A stretch of DNA of 44,606 bases from UBA7332 sp051648105 (GTDB lineage: Bacteria; Bacteroidota; Bacteroidia; Bacteroidales; UBA7332), in contig JBOFEN010000008.1 in assembly GCA_051648105.1 (NCBI GenBank), forward strand, positions 1 through 44,606, written 5' to 3'. Of this stretch, positions 1 to 7,647 are shown one piece after another. Each line of letters starts with the position of its first letter. The first letter of the stretch is position 1. The notes beneath the pieces were generated by a model, which saw nothing but the letters and a program-made list of their open reading frames with translations, had not been told where the DNA came from and ran no database searches. Position numbers and translations under genes: made by a program.

Positions 1-276
1 CGTAAGGCAAGAGGTTGTTGGGATCAGTTGAAATATGCAGATCAAGAGGAGTTGTCTGGTAGAATTAAAACTATTCTTCCAAATGGAATATCTGGATTTA
101 TATCGGTTGACCAAGAGACATCGTACTTCTTCATCTTTAGAAATGCTCGTATTAGACCTGATATGATTGTCCCAGGATTGCCAGTTGTATTTTATCTAGA
201 GGATTCATATGATCATAAGAGAGAGAGAAATACTAAGGTTGCTGTTTCTGTTAGAGAGGATAGAGGCAGTTTCTAA
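1..276 (+). CDS. C-terminal part of a protein ending in a cold-shock-like domain (5' truncated)
   Basis: The reading frame is open from base 1 and ends at TAA 274-276, so this is the 3' end of a gene starting outside the window. A TTG at 28-30 is an internal leucine codon and I do not take it as a start. The last 80 residues resemble a cold-shock/OB fold: a GRIKTILPNG strand, then SGFIS, then SYFFIF at the place of the RNA-binding aromatic patch (FF-H in classical CspA), then a GLPVVFYLE strand. This suggests nucleic-acid binding by the C-terminal domain. The rest of the protein and its job cannot be told from here. It converges on dnaB and shares its terminator. Confidence 0.6.
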   Translation, partial: RKARGCWDQLKYADQEELSGRIKTILPNGISGFISVDQETSYFFIFRNARIRPDMIVPGLPVVFYLEDSYDHKRERNTKVAVSVREDRGSF

Positions 277-333
277 ATAGATAAAAAAAGCTCCCTGATG
301 CAGTACTGCATCAGGGAGCTTTTTTTATCTATT
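276..333. terminator. Perfect 58-nt palindrome, bidirectional terminator
   Basis: Bases 276-304 are the exact reverse complement of 305-333, with no spacer. The GC-rich core GCTCCCTGATGC is flanked by seven A on the left and seven T on the right, so the hairpin ends in a U-tract on either strand. It lies between two convergent stop codons (TAA at 274-276 and the dnaB stop at 335-337) and overlaps the first by one base. Confidence 0.9.
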
Positions 334-334
334 A

Positions 335-1903
335 TTAAAATGGGAAATCATTTAGGTTAGAGCCACTTGAAAATGATTCACTAGGTGGCGGTATAGATTG
401 TGATTGAGGTGCAATATTTATACTATCTTGATTCATCTTTGATACGTACGTTCCTCCACCTACTGATGGTAGTGGAGGGCTGTTATCAAATTCATTCTCA
501 AATTTGGTATACTCCCCACGGAACTTAAGTCTGACATCACCAACAGCACCATTACGGTGTTTTGAGATGATAATCTCAGCCATCCCCCTTAGGTCGCGTC
601 CTTGTTCATCCTCAAATATCTTGTAATATTCCGGTCTGTGGATGAAACAAACCATATCGGCATCCTGCTCGATGGCTCCAGATTCACGGAGGTCAGATAG
701 CTGTGGTCGTTTGCTGTCAGCAGCGCTAGTGCCCGTACGAGATTCAACACTACGGTTAAGCTGCGAGAGTGCAATAACAGGAATATTCAACTCTTTGGCT
801 AGCCCTTTTAGCGATCGAGAGATTGTTGCAACCTCTTGCTCCCTACTTCCAATACCCATTCCACTGGCATTCATAAGCTGAAGGTAGTCAATGATAAGAA
901 TCTTAACACCATGCTCGCGAACAAGTCGTCTGGCTTTTGTTCTTAGTTCAAATACAGACAAACTGGGAGTATCGTCAACATATATAGGGGCGCTCTCTAG
1001 TCGTTGTATCTTGTAGTTTAACTGTTCCCACTCAATTGGTGTCAGAGATCCATTCTTGATCTTACTACTCTCTAGCTCCGCAACGTTTGAAATCAAACGG
1101 TTAACGAGCTGGACGTTTGACATCTCGAGAGAGAAAACAGCACAAGGGTTGCCAAAATCTACTGCTATGTTTTTAGCCATCGAGAGAACGAAGGCCGTTT
1201 TACCCATCGCAGGACGAGCAGCAATAATAATAAGGTCGGAGTTTTGCCATCCTGAAGTCATCTTATCTAGATCATCAAACCCAGTAGGCAGACCACTCAG
1301 ACCATCCTTTCTGTTTGCTGCAACCTCCATAAGGTGTACTGCTTCCTTAAGGATAGGGGCTACTTGAGTAACATCTTTCTTTAAGTTACGCTGCGAGATC
1401 TCAAATAGTTTACCTTCAGCTTCCTGCATAAGGTCATCAACATCATTGGTCTCGTCAAAAGCTTTTGATTGGACATTGGCAGTGAATGTAATAAGCTCTC
1501 TAGCGAGGTATTTCTGGGCAATGATACGAGCGTGATACTCTAAGTGACCAATCGACCCAACTCGAGATGATAGTTGTGTGATATAGAATGCACCACCTAC
1601 CTCATCAAGCTTTCCTTTTCTTCTTAACTGCTCTGTGACAGTCAAGAAGTCAATAGGGTTCTGCTTTAGGGCGAGTTCAACGATTGCTTCAAATATTATC
1701 TTGTGCTCATTCTTGTAGAAGCTGTCAGGTTTTAATATATCACTTACGATGGAGTAAGCATCTTTCTCCAGCATAAGAGCACCCAAAACAACCTCCTCAA
1801 GCTCGGGCGCTTGGGGCTGTAATAACCCAAAGTCAGAGCTTACGGCAGGGGTTGGTTTATTTGATTTTGTGGTGCTATTTCGTCGGCGCATTGGTTGCTC
1901 CAT
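335..1903 (-). CDS. dnaB: Replicative DNA helicase DnaB
   Basis: This is the hexameric helicase that unwinds DNA ahead of the replication fork and recruits primase. The N-terminal DnaB domain spans about residues 28-130. The RecA-like ATPase domain has Walker A ARPAMGKTAF at about 229-238, the Walker B-like segment ILIIDYLQLM, the sensor stretch ALSQLNRSVESR, and LSDLRESGAIEQDADMV with the arginine-finger region. The 522 residues fit Bacteroidota DnaB, which carries low-complexity tails at both ends; here the C-tail is rich in Ser, Pro and Asn. No intein interrupts it. It starts at ATG 1903, is divergent from ispE, and has a TACTTTTG -7 element about 90 nt upstream. Identification is certain. 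Confidence 0.98.
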   Translation of the reverse strand: MEQPMRRRNSTTKSNKPTPAVSSDFGLLQPQAPELEEVVLGALMLEKDAYSIVSDILKPDSFYKNEHKIIFEAIVELALKQNPIDFLTVTEQLRRKGKLDEVGGAFYITQLSSRVGSIGHLEYHARIIAQKYLARELITFTANVQSKAFDETNDVDDLMQEAEGKLFEISQRNLKKDVTQVAPILKEAVHLMEVAANRKDGLSGLPTGFDDLDKMTSGWQNSDLIIIAARPAMGKTAFVLSMAKNIAVDFGNPCAVFSLEMSNVQLVNRLISNVAELESSKIKNGSLTPIEWEQLNYKIQRLESAPIYVDDTPSLSVFELRTKARRLVREHGVKILIIDYLQLMNASGMGIGSREQEVATISRSLKGLAKELNIPVIALSQLNRSVESRTGTSAADSKRPQLSDLRESGAIEQDADMVCFIHRPEYYKIFEDEQGRDLRGMAEIIISKHRNGAVGDVRLKFRGEYTKFENEFDNSPPLPSVGGGTYVSKMNQDSINIAPQSQSIPPPSESFSSGSNLNDFPF

Positions 1904-1960
1904 ATATCTTTTGTGGCGTTTAGTTAAATCAAGTCTTATAATTCAAGAAATATTGCATCT

Positions 1961-2023
1961 TACATATAGATTATATGTAGAAACAAGCCTACAAAAGTAA
2001 TCTTTTTTCTAATATTGTAGGCT
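1961..2023. promoter_or_regulatory. Divergent dnaB-ispE control region with two inverted repeats and a -7 box
   Basis: Two inverted repeats with 8-bp arms lie here: TACATATA/TATATGTA (1961-1968 and 1972-1979, 3-nt spacer) and AGCCTACA/TGTAGGCT (1986-1993 and 2016-2023, 22-nt spacer). On the minus strand, TACTTTTG (1999-1992) matches the Bacteroidota -7 consensus TAnnTTTG and overlaps the left arm of the second repeat. I see no matching -33 TTTG. The arrangement suits a repressor site over the dnaB promoter, but that is inference. Confidence 0.4.
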
Positions 2024-2082
2024 GATAGTGGTGCAGTAGATCACTATTAATTATTGATAACCACAAAATAGTATTGAATATA

Positions 2083-2901
2083 ATGTTATCCTTCCCAAAT
2101 GCGAAGATTAATCTAGGGCTAAATGTTGTAGAGAGACGCCCAGACAATTACCATAACCTCGAGACAATCTTCTATCCAATTCCTATTTGTGATGCCCTGG
2201 AGATCATACCTCTTGAGATGGGTGATGAGCTTAAGTTTTATCAATATGGGATGCCAATAGGTGGAGACAAAGAGGATAATCTAGTTGTAAAGGCTTACAG
2301 ATTATTAGAGAAGAGATTTGAATTACCTCCTGTAGAGATACATTTGCGTAAGAATGTTCCATTCGGTGCTGGGCTAGGGGGCGGATCTTCAGATGCGGCT
2401 TTCATGCTTAAGATGTTGAATGATCAATTTTCTCTTGATATCTCTAATTTAGAGCTTGAAGCTTATGCATCAAAGATAGGAGCAGACTGTCCTTTTTTCA
2501 TTAATAATATAGCCACACTAGCAAAGGGGATAGGGGACGAATTTGAGCATATAGACCTTAATCTTTCGGGTTATTGGTTACTGCTTGTAAAACCAGATGT
2601 TCACGTCTCAACTCCAGATGCTTACTCAATGGTCAAACCACAAAAACCAGTTACCCCTATTAAAGAGCTAATTAAGCTCCCAATAAGCGAGTGGAAGGGT
2701 AGGGTCGTTAATGACTTTGAGTTAAGTGTGTTTACTAAGTACCCTGAATTGGGTAACATAAAAGATCAAATATATCACTCAGGTGCTATCTATGCCTCAA
2801 TGTCAGGTTCTGGCTCCTCTATTTTCGGTATTTTTAATCAGGAACCTGAGGTGACTAATTTTCAATCTGATTTCCAACAGGTGTTTAAGTGTAGACTTTG
2901 A
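2083..2901 (+). CDS. ispE: 4-diphosphocytidyl-2-C-methyl-D-erythritol kinase IspE
   Basis: This cytoplasmic GHMP-family kinase phosphorylates CDP-methylerythritol in the MEP (non-mevalonate) isoprenoid pathway. I see the family's N-terminal SFPNAKINLGLNV with the active-site Lys (about residue 8), the glycine-rich ATP loop PFGAGLGGGSSDAAFM (about 93-108), and GADCPFF with the catalytic Asp (about 135). The C-terminal SGSGSSIFGIF is the second GHMP motif. I chose ATG 2083 (272 residues) over the in-frame TTG at 2074, because IspE proteins normally begin within a few residues of F-NAKINLGL. It stands alone, divergent from dnaB, with gene-free DNA downstream. Confidence 0.96.
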   Translation: MLSFPNAKINLGLNVVERRPDNYHNLETIFYPIPICDALEIIPLEMGDELKFYQYGMPIGGDKEDNLVVKAYRLLEKRFELPPVEIHLRKNVPFGAGLGGGSSDAAFMLKMLNDQFSLDISNLELEAYASKIGADCPFFINNIATLAKGIGDEFEHIDLNLSGYWLLLVKPDVHVSTPDAYSMVKPQKPVTPIKELIKLPISEWKGRVVNDFELSVFTKYPELGNIKDQIYHSGAIYASMSGSGSSIFGIFNQEPEVTNFQSDFQQVFKCRL

Positions 2902-3170
2902 GCATACGTCTTGTGACAATGTATCTAGTGTAGATCCCTAATGAGGGTGTAGATAGGCCACGATATTCACCACGCTACTTTGTAAAATCTAAAATCAGAG
3001 GCTAATTTCAAACTCTGTGAGTTTTACATCACTCTTTTACTTTAGCTAGAAGCGAGTTTTAACAGATTTGTTGTCCCTCTTTTACATTGTTATCACTAAA
3101 TAATTGAATAGTTCACTGCAAACTTATATTTATCTCTTAATAGTGATTCGGACATTAATATAAATTTTTC

Positions 3171-3219
3171 GGTTGCAATAGAATCGTATTGCAACCTATT
3201 GCAACCGTCTATTGCAACC
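3171..3219. repeat. Four copies of the 10-mer TATTGCAACC
   Basis: The 10-mer occurs once inverted (GGTTGCAATA, 3171-3180) and three times direct (3187-3196, 3197-3206, 3210-3219). The inverted and first direct copies can form a 10-bp hairpin with a 6-nt loop. A shorter match, TTGCAATA, lies at 3246-3253. The copies are too short and too tightly packed to be a CRISPR array; they could be protein-binding sites or slippage products. Confidence 0.75.
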
Positions 3220-3367
3220 CCTAAAGATCTGATTGTGAGAGAGTGTTGCAATATGGCAATAGAAATCACCAAAACTAAGACTCTGTGAGGGGATTTTGCT
3301 GTTTTATTAATAGTGATTTGTTAAATTGAGGGTGTTTGTTAACTGCTGACGCACTACGATATTTACT

Positions 3368-3443
3368 CACTGCCTAATGGTGATTTAGCCTAAGGCTTTT
3401 GGGTGGTTAGGCAGTGGCTAATCATATGTTAGGCACTGCCTAA
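3368..3443. repeat. Nested inverted repeats of CACTGCCTAA
   Basis: CACTGCCTAA (3368-3377) pairs perfectly with TTAGGCAGTG (3407-3416). The loop contains a second small hairpin, AGCC-TAA-GGCT (3387-3397), followed by TTTTGGG. A palindrome TTAGGCA-C-TGCCTAA (3429-3443) carries the same word again. No gene is involved. Confidence 0.75.
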
Positions 3444-3451
3444 TTTTGCAT

Positions 3452-3516
3452 TGACTTAGGGGTAGTAAGTCAAAGACTTTTGGGCGTAAACTCAAAGAGT
3501 TTAACCCCTAAAGTCA
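3452..3516. repeat. Branched inverted repeat with two AAA-loop hairpins
   Basis: The outer arms TGACTTAGGGGT (3452-3463) and ACCCCTAAAGTCA (3504-3516) pair with one bulged base. Between them are two small hairpins with identical AAA loops: AAGTC-AAA-GACTT (3467-3479) and AAACTC-AAA-GAGTTT (3488-3502). The first is followed by TTTTGGGCG, the same kind of tail that follows the small hairpin at 3387-3397. The whole could fold as a three-way junction in RNA or a cruciform in DNA. Confidence 0.7.
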
Positions 3517-3700
3517 CAGCCTTTTTGGGGGATTTAATAAATAATGCTGAATGCATAATTCATGATTCTAGAAATTACCCCCTCAGATCTCACCGATAAT
3601 AATTTTTCACGGAGTTCTATACGATATGGACTTCGTTACCACTGCGTAATGTATGTCAATTAATACTGCGTATGTGGTGTAAATGGTATTGCTTATATAG

Positions 3701-3742
3701 AATAAGGGCTCTATATGCATTTCTGCATATAGAGCCCTTATT
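3701..3742. terminator. Terminator after the biotin carrier gene
   Basis: AATAAGGGCTCTATATGCA (3701-3719) pairs perfectly over 19 bp with 3724-3742 around a 4-nt loop. It lies 29 nt past the stop of the biotin carrier gene on the minus strand and closes that operon. The U-tract is short, so termination efficiency is uncertain. Confidence 0.75.
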
Positions 3743-3771
3743 GAGATATCTATTGGTAGTATGTTTAGAGT

Positions 3772-4092
3772 TTACTCAATAACTACCATAACTGTATCTT
3801 TAGTTACTCTTAGGCCAGCCTCAACACGAATGTCAACGACACGCCCAGCAACTGGAGATTTAATGCGGTTACGCATCTTCATCGCCTCGTGAATCAATAG
3901 AAGGTCACCCTTCTTAACTTCATCACCCACCTTTACCGCAATCTCAAGTACGGTTCCAGGGAGAATAGCTTTAACTTCACCTTCGATAGGCTTGATCCAC
4001 TCCTTGCGATTTATGAATTTACGCGTTAGAGTAGTTTTATATTTTCTTGCCGTAACGACGAAGTCAACTAGTTCAATCTCTTTTTTTTCCAT
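3772..4092 (-). CDS. Biotin carboxyl carrier (biotinyl-domain) subunit of an acyl-CoA carboxylase/decarboxylase
   Basis: This 106-residue protein is a mobile arm that carries carboxybiotin between active sites. The biotin attachment motif is EAMKM, with the modified lysine at about residue 72, inside a typical biotinyl/lipoyl fold (residues 34-106) with the half-repeats IEGEVKAILPGTV and IKSPVAGRVVDIRV. The first 30 residues are basic and hydrophobic and could dock to the partner subunit. It follows the carboxyltransferase gene by 31 nt, so the two surely work together. The enzyme could be an acetyl/propionyl-CoA carboxylase or the biotin subunit of methylmalonyl-CoA decarboxylase. Neither the biotin carboxylase nor the membrane beta subunit that would decide this is in the window. 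Confidence 0.9.
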   Translation of the reverse strand: MEKKEIELVDFVVTARKYKTTLTRKFINRKEWIKPIEGEVKAILPGTVLEIAVKVGDEVKKGDLLLIHEAMKMRNRIKSPVAGRVVDIRVEAGLRVTKDTVMVVIE

Positions 4093-4123
4093 AACCTATA
4101 TGTTGTTGGTGGGAAATTACTAA

Positions 4124-5671
4124 TTAGAATGGAGGAAGTCCGTGTTTTTTAGCAGGACGAAGCTCCTCTTTTGCTTTTGAAATCTCAAGAGTGTGCAGAA
4201 GTATCTCGCGAGTCTCTTTAGGTTCGATAACAGCATCGATGAATCCATTAGTTGCAGCAACATATGGGTTTGCGAATTTGTCAACATACTCTTGAACCTT
4301 TTGTTGGCGCATTGCTTCTGGGTCTTCAGCCTCCATGATCTCTTTGCGGAAGATGATGTTTGCAGCTCCTTCTGGTCCCATTACTGCGATCTCTGCACTT
4401 GGCCAAGCAAATACGAAGTCAGCACCAAGGTGACGAGAGTTCATAGCGATGTAACCACCACCGTATGCTTTTCTTAGGATTACAGTGATCTTAGGTACTG
4501 TAGCCTCAGAGTATGCATAAAGAACTTTTGCTCCGTGACGAATAACCCCTGCATGCTCTTGATCAACCCCAGGAAGGTAACCTGGCATATCTTCAAGTGT
4601 TACAATAGGGATGTTGAATGAGTCGCAGAAGCGGATAAAGCGTGCTGCTTTGTCAGAACTGTCACAGTCAAGTACTCCAGCCATAACCATAGCTTGGTTA
4701 GCAACAAAACCAACAGTCTCACCATTCATGCGACCAAATCCGATTACGATGTTTGCCGCGAATAGCTCTTGAACCTCAAAGAAGTCTGAGTCATCAACGA
4801 TTGCTCGGATTACGTCACGAACATCATATGGTTGTTTTGGGTCTGAAGGCACAAGTGTCTCAATACCTGATTTGCTTTTTGGCTTAGCAGGAGTGAGCTT
4901 TTCTGATTTTTCAGTGTTACTCCAAGGAAGGAAGCTCATCAACTTCTTGATCTGTTCGAAACATTCAGTCTCGCTTTGAGAGAAGAAGTGAGCATTACCT
5001 GTAATTTCAGCGTGAACACGAGCACCACCAAGATCTTCCATCGAGATATCTTCTCCAATTACAGTCTTGATAACACTTGGTCCAGTGATGAACATATTTG
5101 AGATCTTTTCCACAACGAAAACGAAGTCCGTCAATGCAGGAGAGTATACAGCACCACCAGCACAAGGACCTAGAATTACAGAGATTTGTGGAATTACTCC
5201 TGAGGCAATAGTATTGCGGTAGAAAATCTCGCCATAACCAGCAAGGGCGTCAACCCCCTCTTGTATACGAGCACCACCTGAATCGTTAATACCAATTATC
5301 GGCATCTTCATCTTAAGTGCATGGTCCATGATTTTAGTAATCTTGCGAGCATGCTTAAGACCAAGAGATCCACCCTCTACGGTGAAGTCCTGAGCAAAAA
5401 TACCAACAGGTTTACCGAACATAGTTCCAGTACCAGTGATAACACCATCACCAGGTAGAACTTTTTTATCCATACCAAAGTTACGAGCGGCATGTTCAAC
5501 AAACATATCGTACTCTTGGAATGAACCTTTATCTAGGATAGACAAAATTCGGTTACGAGCGGTCATTTTACCCTTAGCCTCTTGTTTAGCAATGGCAGCA
5601 TCGCCACCACCTTTTTCAACAAGGGCCCTTTTCTCGCGTAGCGTTAGAATGCTTTTCTTTAAAGATGTCAT
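4124..5671 (-). CDS. Acyl-CoA carboxylase carboxyltransferase subunit (propionyl-CoA carboxylase beta / methylmalonyl-CoA decarboxylase alpha type)
   Basis: This enzyme moves CO2 between biotin and an acyl-CoA, most likely propionyl/methylmalonyl-CoA. The 515 residues comprise two tandem crotonase-like domains of the PccB/MmdA family. The N-half carries GINDSGGARIQEGVDALAGY and ILGPCAGGAVYSPALTDF with the Gly-Gly oxyanion pair. The C-half carries FNIPIVTLEDMPGYLPG and RKAYGGGYIAMNSRHLGADF with the second oxyanion pair. In anaerobic Bacteroidota such subunits serve the succinate-propionate pathway or a soluble carboxylase. It is the fifth gene of the minus-strand run, 19 nt after def, and is followed by the biotin carrier gene. 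The family is certain; the precise substrate is not. Confidence 0.93.
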   Translation of the reverse strand: MTSLKKSILTLREKRALVEKGGGDAAIAKQEAKGKMTARNRILSILDKGSFQEYDMFVEHAARNFGMDKKVLPGDGVITGTGTMFGKPVGIFAQDFTVEGGSLGLKHARKITKIMDHALKMKMPIIGINDSGGARIQEGVDALAGYGEIFYRNTIASGVIPQISVILGPCAGGAVYSPALTDFVFVVEKISNMFITGPSVIKTVIGEDISMEDLGGARVHAEITGNAHFFSQSETECFEQIKKLMSFLPWSNTEKSEKLTPAKPKSKSGIETLVPSDPKQPYDVRDVIRAIVDDSDFFEVQELFAANIVIGFGRMNGETVGFVANQAMVMAGVLDCDSSDKAARFIRFCDSFNIPIVTLEDMPGYLPGVDQEHAGVIRHGAKVLYAYSEATVPKITVILRKAYGGGYIAMNSRHLGADFVFAWPSAEIAVMGPEGAANIIFRKEIMEAEDPEAMRQQKVQEYVDKFANPYVAATNGFIDAVIEPKETREILLHTLEISKAKEELRPAKKHGLPPF

Positions 5672-5690
5672 AAATAAAGCTATTTGTTAG

Positions 5691-6248
5691 TTACTTAGAA
5701 GAAGACTTAGTTCTGTAGTGACAGCGAGCCTTCCCCTTTAATATATTTGACAATTTAGATTTAATAAGTTGCTTTCTTATTGGAGAGATGTGATCAATAA
5801 AGAGTTTTCCCTCCAAGTGGTCATATTCATGCTGAATAACTCTAGCAATGAACCCCTCGAAGATCTCTTCTTTCTCAACAAAGTTCTCGTCAAAGTAGCG
5901 TATCTTAATCCCCTCTTGGCGTTTTACTGCTTCGTGAATATTAGGAAGGCTTAAGCAACCCTCTTCACGTGAGACCTCTTCGCCAAAGAATTCAGTGATT
6001 TCTGCATTTATCATCACCTTTTTGCAACCAGCGTATTCAGGGAAATCTTCTTTAAGATCATTTAGGTCGAAAACAAGAAGTCTGATATCCAAACCAATCT
6101 GAGGTGCAGCAAGGCCTATCCCGTCTGATTTGTACATAGTCTCGTACATGTTTGCAATAAGTGTCTTCAACTCCGGATACTCAGGAGTTATATCCTGTGC
6201 TACTTTACGAAGCACAGGCATACCGTATAGGTAAATAGGTAGTATCAT
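5691..6248 (-). CDS. def: Peptide deformylase
   Basis: This metalloenzyme removes the formyl group from the N-terminal methionine of new proteins. All three family motifs are present: GIGLAAPQIG (residues 43-52), EEGCLSLP with the metal ligand Cys98, and QHEYDHLEGKLF with His140, catalytic Glu141 and His144. At 185 residues the length is normal for Bacteroidota, with a basic Ser/Lys tail. It follows ruvX by only 9 nt and precedes the carboxyltransferase by 19 nt, so it is co-transcribed with both. Confidence 0.98.
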   Translation of the reverse strand: MILPIYLYGMPVLRKVAQDITPEYPELKTLIANMYETMYKSDGIGLAAPQIGLDIRLLVFDLNDLKEDFPEYAGCKKVMINAEITEFFGEEVSREEGCLSLPNIHEAVKRQEGIKIRYFDENFVEKEEIFEGFIARVIQHEYDHLEGKLFIDHISPIRKQLIKSKLSNILKGKARCHYRTKSSSK

Positions 6249-6257
6249 AATTAATAA

Positions 6258-6671
6258 TTATCGTTTCGACTCAAGATATGACTGTAGTATTATTACAGCA
6301 CTAATCTCATCAACAAGTTCTTTTTTTTGTCTATCACTCTTCTTTAGTCCTCCCTCAAGCATTGCTCTTTGAGCTAGCATAGAGGTGAATCTTTCATCCA
6401 CAAACTCAATTGGTATTTGTGGAATCACCTTGCGTAGGCGGTTTACAAAGGGTGTAATAAACTTCATACTCTCTGAAGGTTCATTATTCATCTGCTTTGG
6501 TAGGCCGATAACAAATAAATCAACTGACTCTTTCGAAGTGTACTCAATTAGGAACTTCTCAAGTTCATGAGATAGTACAGTGCCTAATCCTCCTGGAATC
6601 ATTCCGAGAGTGTCAGTAACGGCAATACCACAACGTTTGCGACCGTAGTCTATGGCTAAAATTCTTCCCAT
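6258..6671 (-). CDS. ruvX: Putative pre-16S rRNA nuclease / Holliday-junction resolvase-like RuvX (YqgF)
   Basis: This RNase H-fold nuclease of the YqgF family takes part in 16S rRNA 5' maturation; some family members cut Holliday junctions. I see AIDYGRKRCGIAVTD with the first catalytic Asp, the middle strand VDLFVIGLPKQMNNEPS, VDERFTS with the second acidic residue, and DEISAVIILQSYL with the third. I place the start at ATG 6671 (137 residues), not at the upstream 6731: family members begin M-R-LAIDYG, and a two-box promoter lies inside the longer version. It is 9 nt upstream of def. Confidence 0.95.
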   Translation of the reverse strand: MGRILAIDYGRKRCGIAVTDTLGMIPGGLGTVLSHELEKFLIEYTSKESVDLFVIGLPKQMNNEPSESMKFITPFVNRLRKVIPQIPIEFVDERFTSMLAQRAMLEGGLKKSDRQKKELVDEISAVIILQSYLESKR

Positions 6672-6679
6672 AATTGTGA

Positions 6680-6712
6680 CAAATGTAGTCATTATTTCCA
6701 AAACGATACAAA
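6680..6712 (-). promoter_or_regulatory. Consensus Bacteroidota promoter for ruvX
   Basis: On the minus strand TTTG (6712-6709), a 21-nt spacer and TACATTTG (6687-6680) match the -33/-7 consensus TTTG-N19-21-TAnnTTTG in full. Only 8 nt separate the -7 box from the ATG at 6671, so the transcript would be leaderless or nearly so. It would allow ruvX-def-carboxylase transcription independent of tamL-cdsA. Confidence 0.6.
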
Positions 6713-6760
6713 TTAAGTATGCTTTGTGCATTAATTTATTTCAATTTCATGTGCTAAATG

Positions 6761-7606
6761 TTAACCAACAAGAAGCACAAGAAAAGCGAAAACAGCAGGG
6801 ATAGCGAGGATTATAGCATCAAAACGATCTAGTATACCCCCATGTCCTGGTAGCATATTTCCTGAATCCTTAACACCTACAGAACGCTTGATAAGTGATT
6901 CGCTTAAGTCTCCGAATGTTCCGATTAGTGCAACAACTAGACTTATACCAGCCCAAATAAGAGGTGTATATATGGTGGTAAAGTATGCTAATATTTGCGA
7001 TGCTATTAGAGCACAAACAACACCACCGACGAATCCTTCCCACGATTTCTTTGGTGAAATGCGTTCGAAAAGTCTTCTTTTCCCAATTTTGCTTCCCACA
7101 AGATATGCTCCTGAGTCATTACTCCATATAAATAAGAATAGAGCAAGCACAATTATAGGAGTGTAGATAGGCTCTATACCCTCATTTGCCTTTGGAATGA
7201 AAGCAATCTGCGATAGTAGAGATAGCGGGAAGGTAATGTAAAGGTGACCTAGTGCAATAAATCCCCAGTTTCTAAGTGGGTTGCTTTTTACTGTGTATAG
7301 TTCTCTAATTACTATGAACAGGAGGTAAATCACAGTTAGAGCAATTAGCTTCTTTCCCATATATATTACTCCACCGCACTCTAGAGATGTAAGTATAAAA
7401 AAGGTACTACCAATAATACTGTGTATGTATTGGTTTACCCCAACTCCTTCTTGTCTGTTGAATAGACGATAGAGTTCATTTAGAGATAGGAGTACAATAA
7501 GACCGAAGATGGCAACATAGCTATAGTAGCTATAAAGTATAGCTCCTACCATAATAGCCACAAATAGTAACCCTGTAATTGATCGTTTTAGCAGATTTGG
7601 CAACAT
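6761..7606 (-). CDS. cdsA: Phosphatidate cytidylyltransferase CdsA
   Basis: This inner-membrane enzyme makes CDP-diacylglycerol from phosphatidate and CTP, the branch point for bacterial phospholipids. The 281 residues are mostly hydrophobic, with about seven or eight membrane segments. The family signature lies in the last 45 residues: SLIKRSVGVKDSG followed by PGHGGILDRFDA, with the metal-binding Asp residues. Another conserved stretch, FGDLSES, lies just before it. It follows tamL by 41 nt and precedes ruvX by 89 nt on the same strand. Confidence 0.97.
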   Translation of the reverse strand: MLPNLLKRSITGLLFVAIMVGAILYSYYSYVAIFGLIVLLSLNELYRLFNRQEGVGVNQYIHSIIGSTFFILTSLECGGVIYMGKKLIALTVIYLLFIVIRELYTVKSNPLRNWGFIALGHLYITFPLSLLSQIAFIPKANEGIEPIYTPIIVLALFLFIWSNDSGAYLVGSKIGKRRLFERISPKKSWEGFVGGVVCALIASQILAYFTTIYTPLIWAGISLVVALIGTFGDLSESLIKRSVGVKDSGNMLPGHGGILDRFDAIILAIPAVFAFLVLLVG

Positions 7607-7647
7607 AAAACCAGTTGTTGAATATTAAATGAGTAAAAATATTAGTC

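Larger units (their letters stand above)
2902..3700. other. Gene-free, repeat-rich intergenic region
   Basis: About 800 nt with no credible reading frame on either strand. It holds several small hairpins and repeated words. Examples are the hairpin AAACTC-TGT-GAGTTT at 3010-3024, the word CTCTGTGAG at about 3013 and again at 3281, and TTAATAGTGATT near 3138 and 3307. Three denser clusters are listed separately. A phrase AATGCATAATTCAT near 3549 recurs with variation in the repeat cluster at the far right of the window (near 44472). I see no mobile-element gene, tRNA or convincing gene remnant. Confidence 0.7.

Noticed and set aside
2074..2082. TTG start for ispE
   Set aside because: ATG 2083 gives the normal family N-terminus; nothing supports the extra three residues.
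3171..3219. Possible CRISPR array
   Set aside because: The repeat unit is only 10 nt, spacers are 0-6 nt, one copy is inverted and no cas gene is near.
1904..3700. Replication origin near dnaB
   Set aside because: I see no DnaA boxes (TTATCCACA) and no dnaA or dnaN; dnaB location is not a marker of oriC.
6672..6731. Longer start for ruvX
   Set aside because: The extra 20 residues are absent from the family and overlap a two-box promoter.
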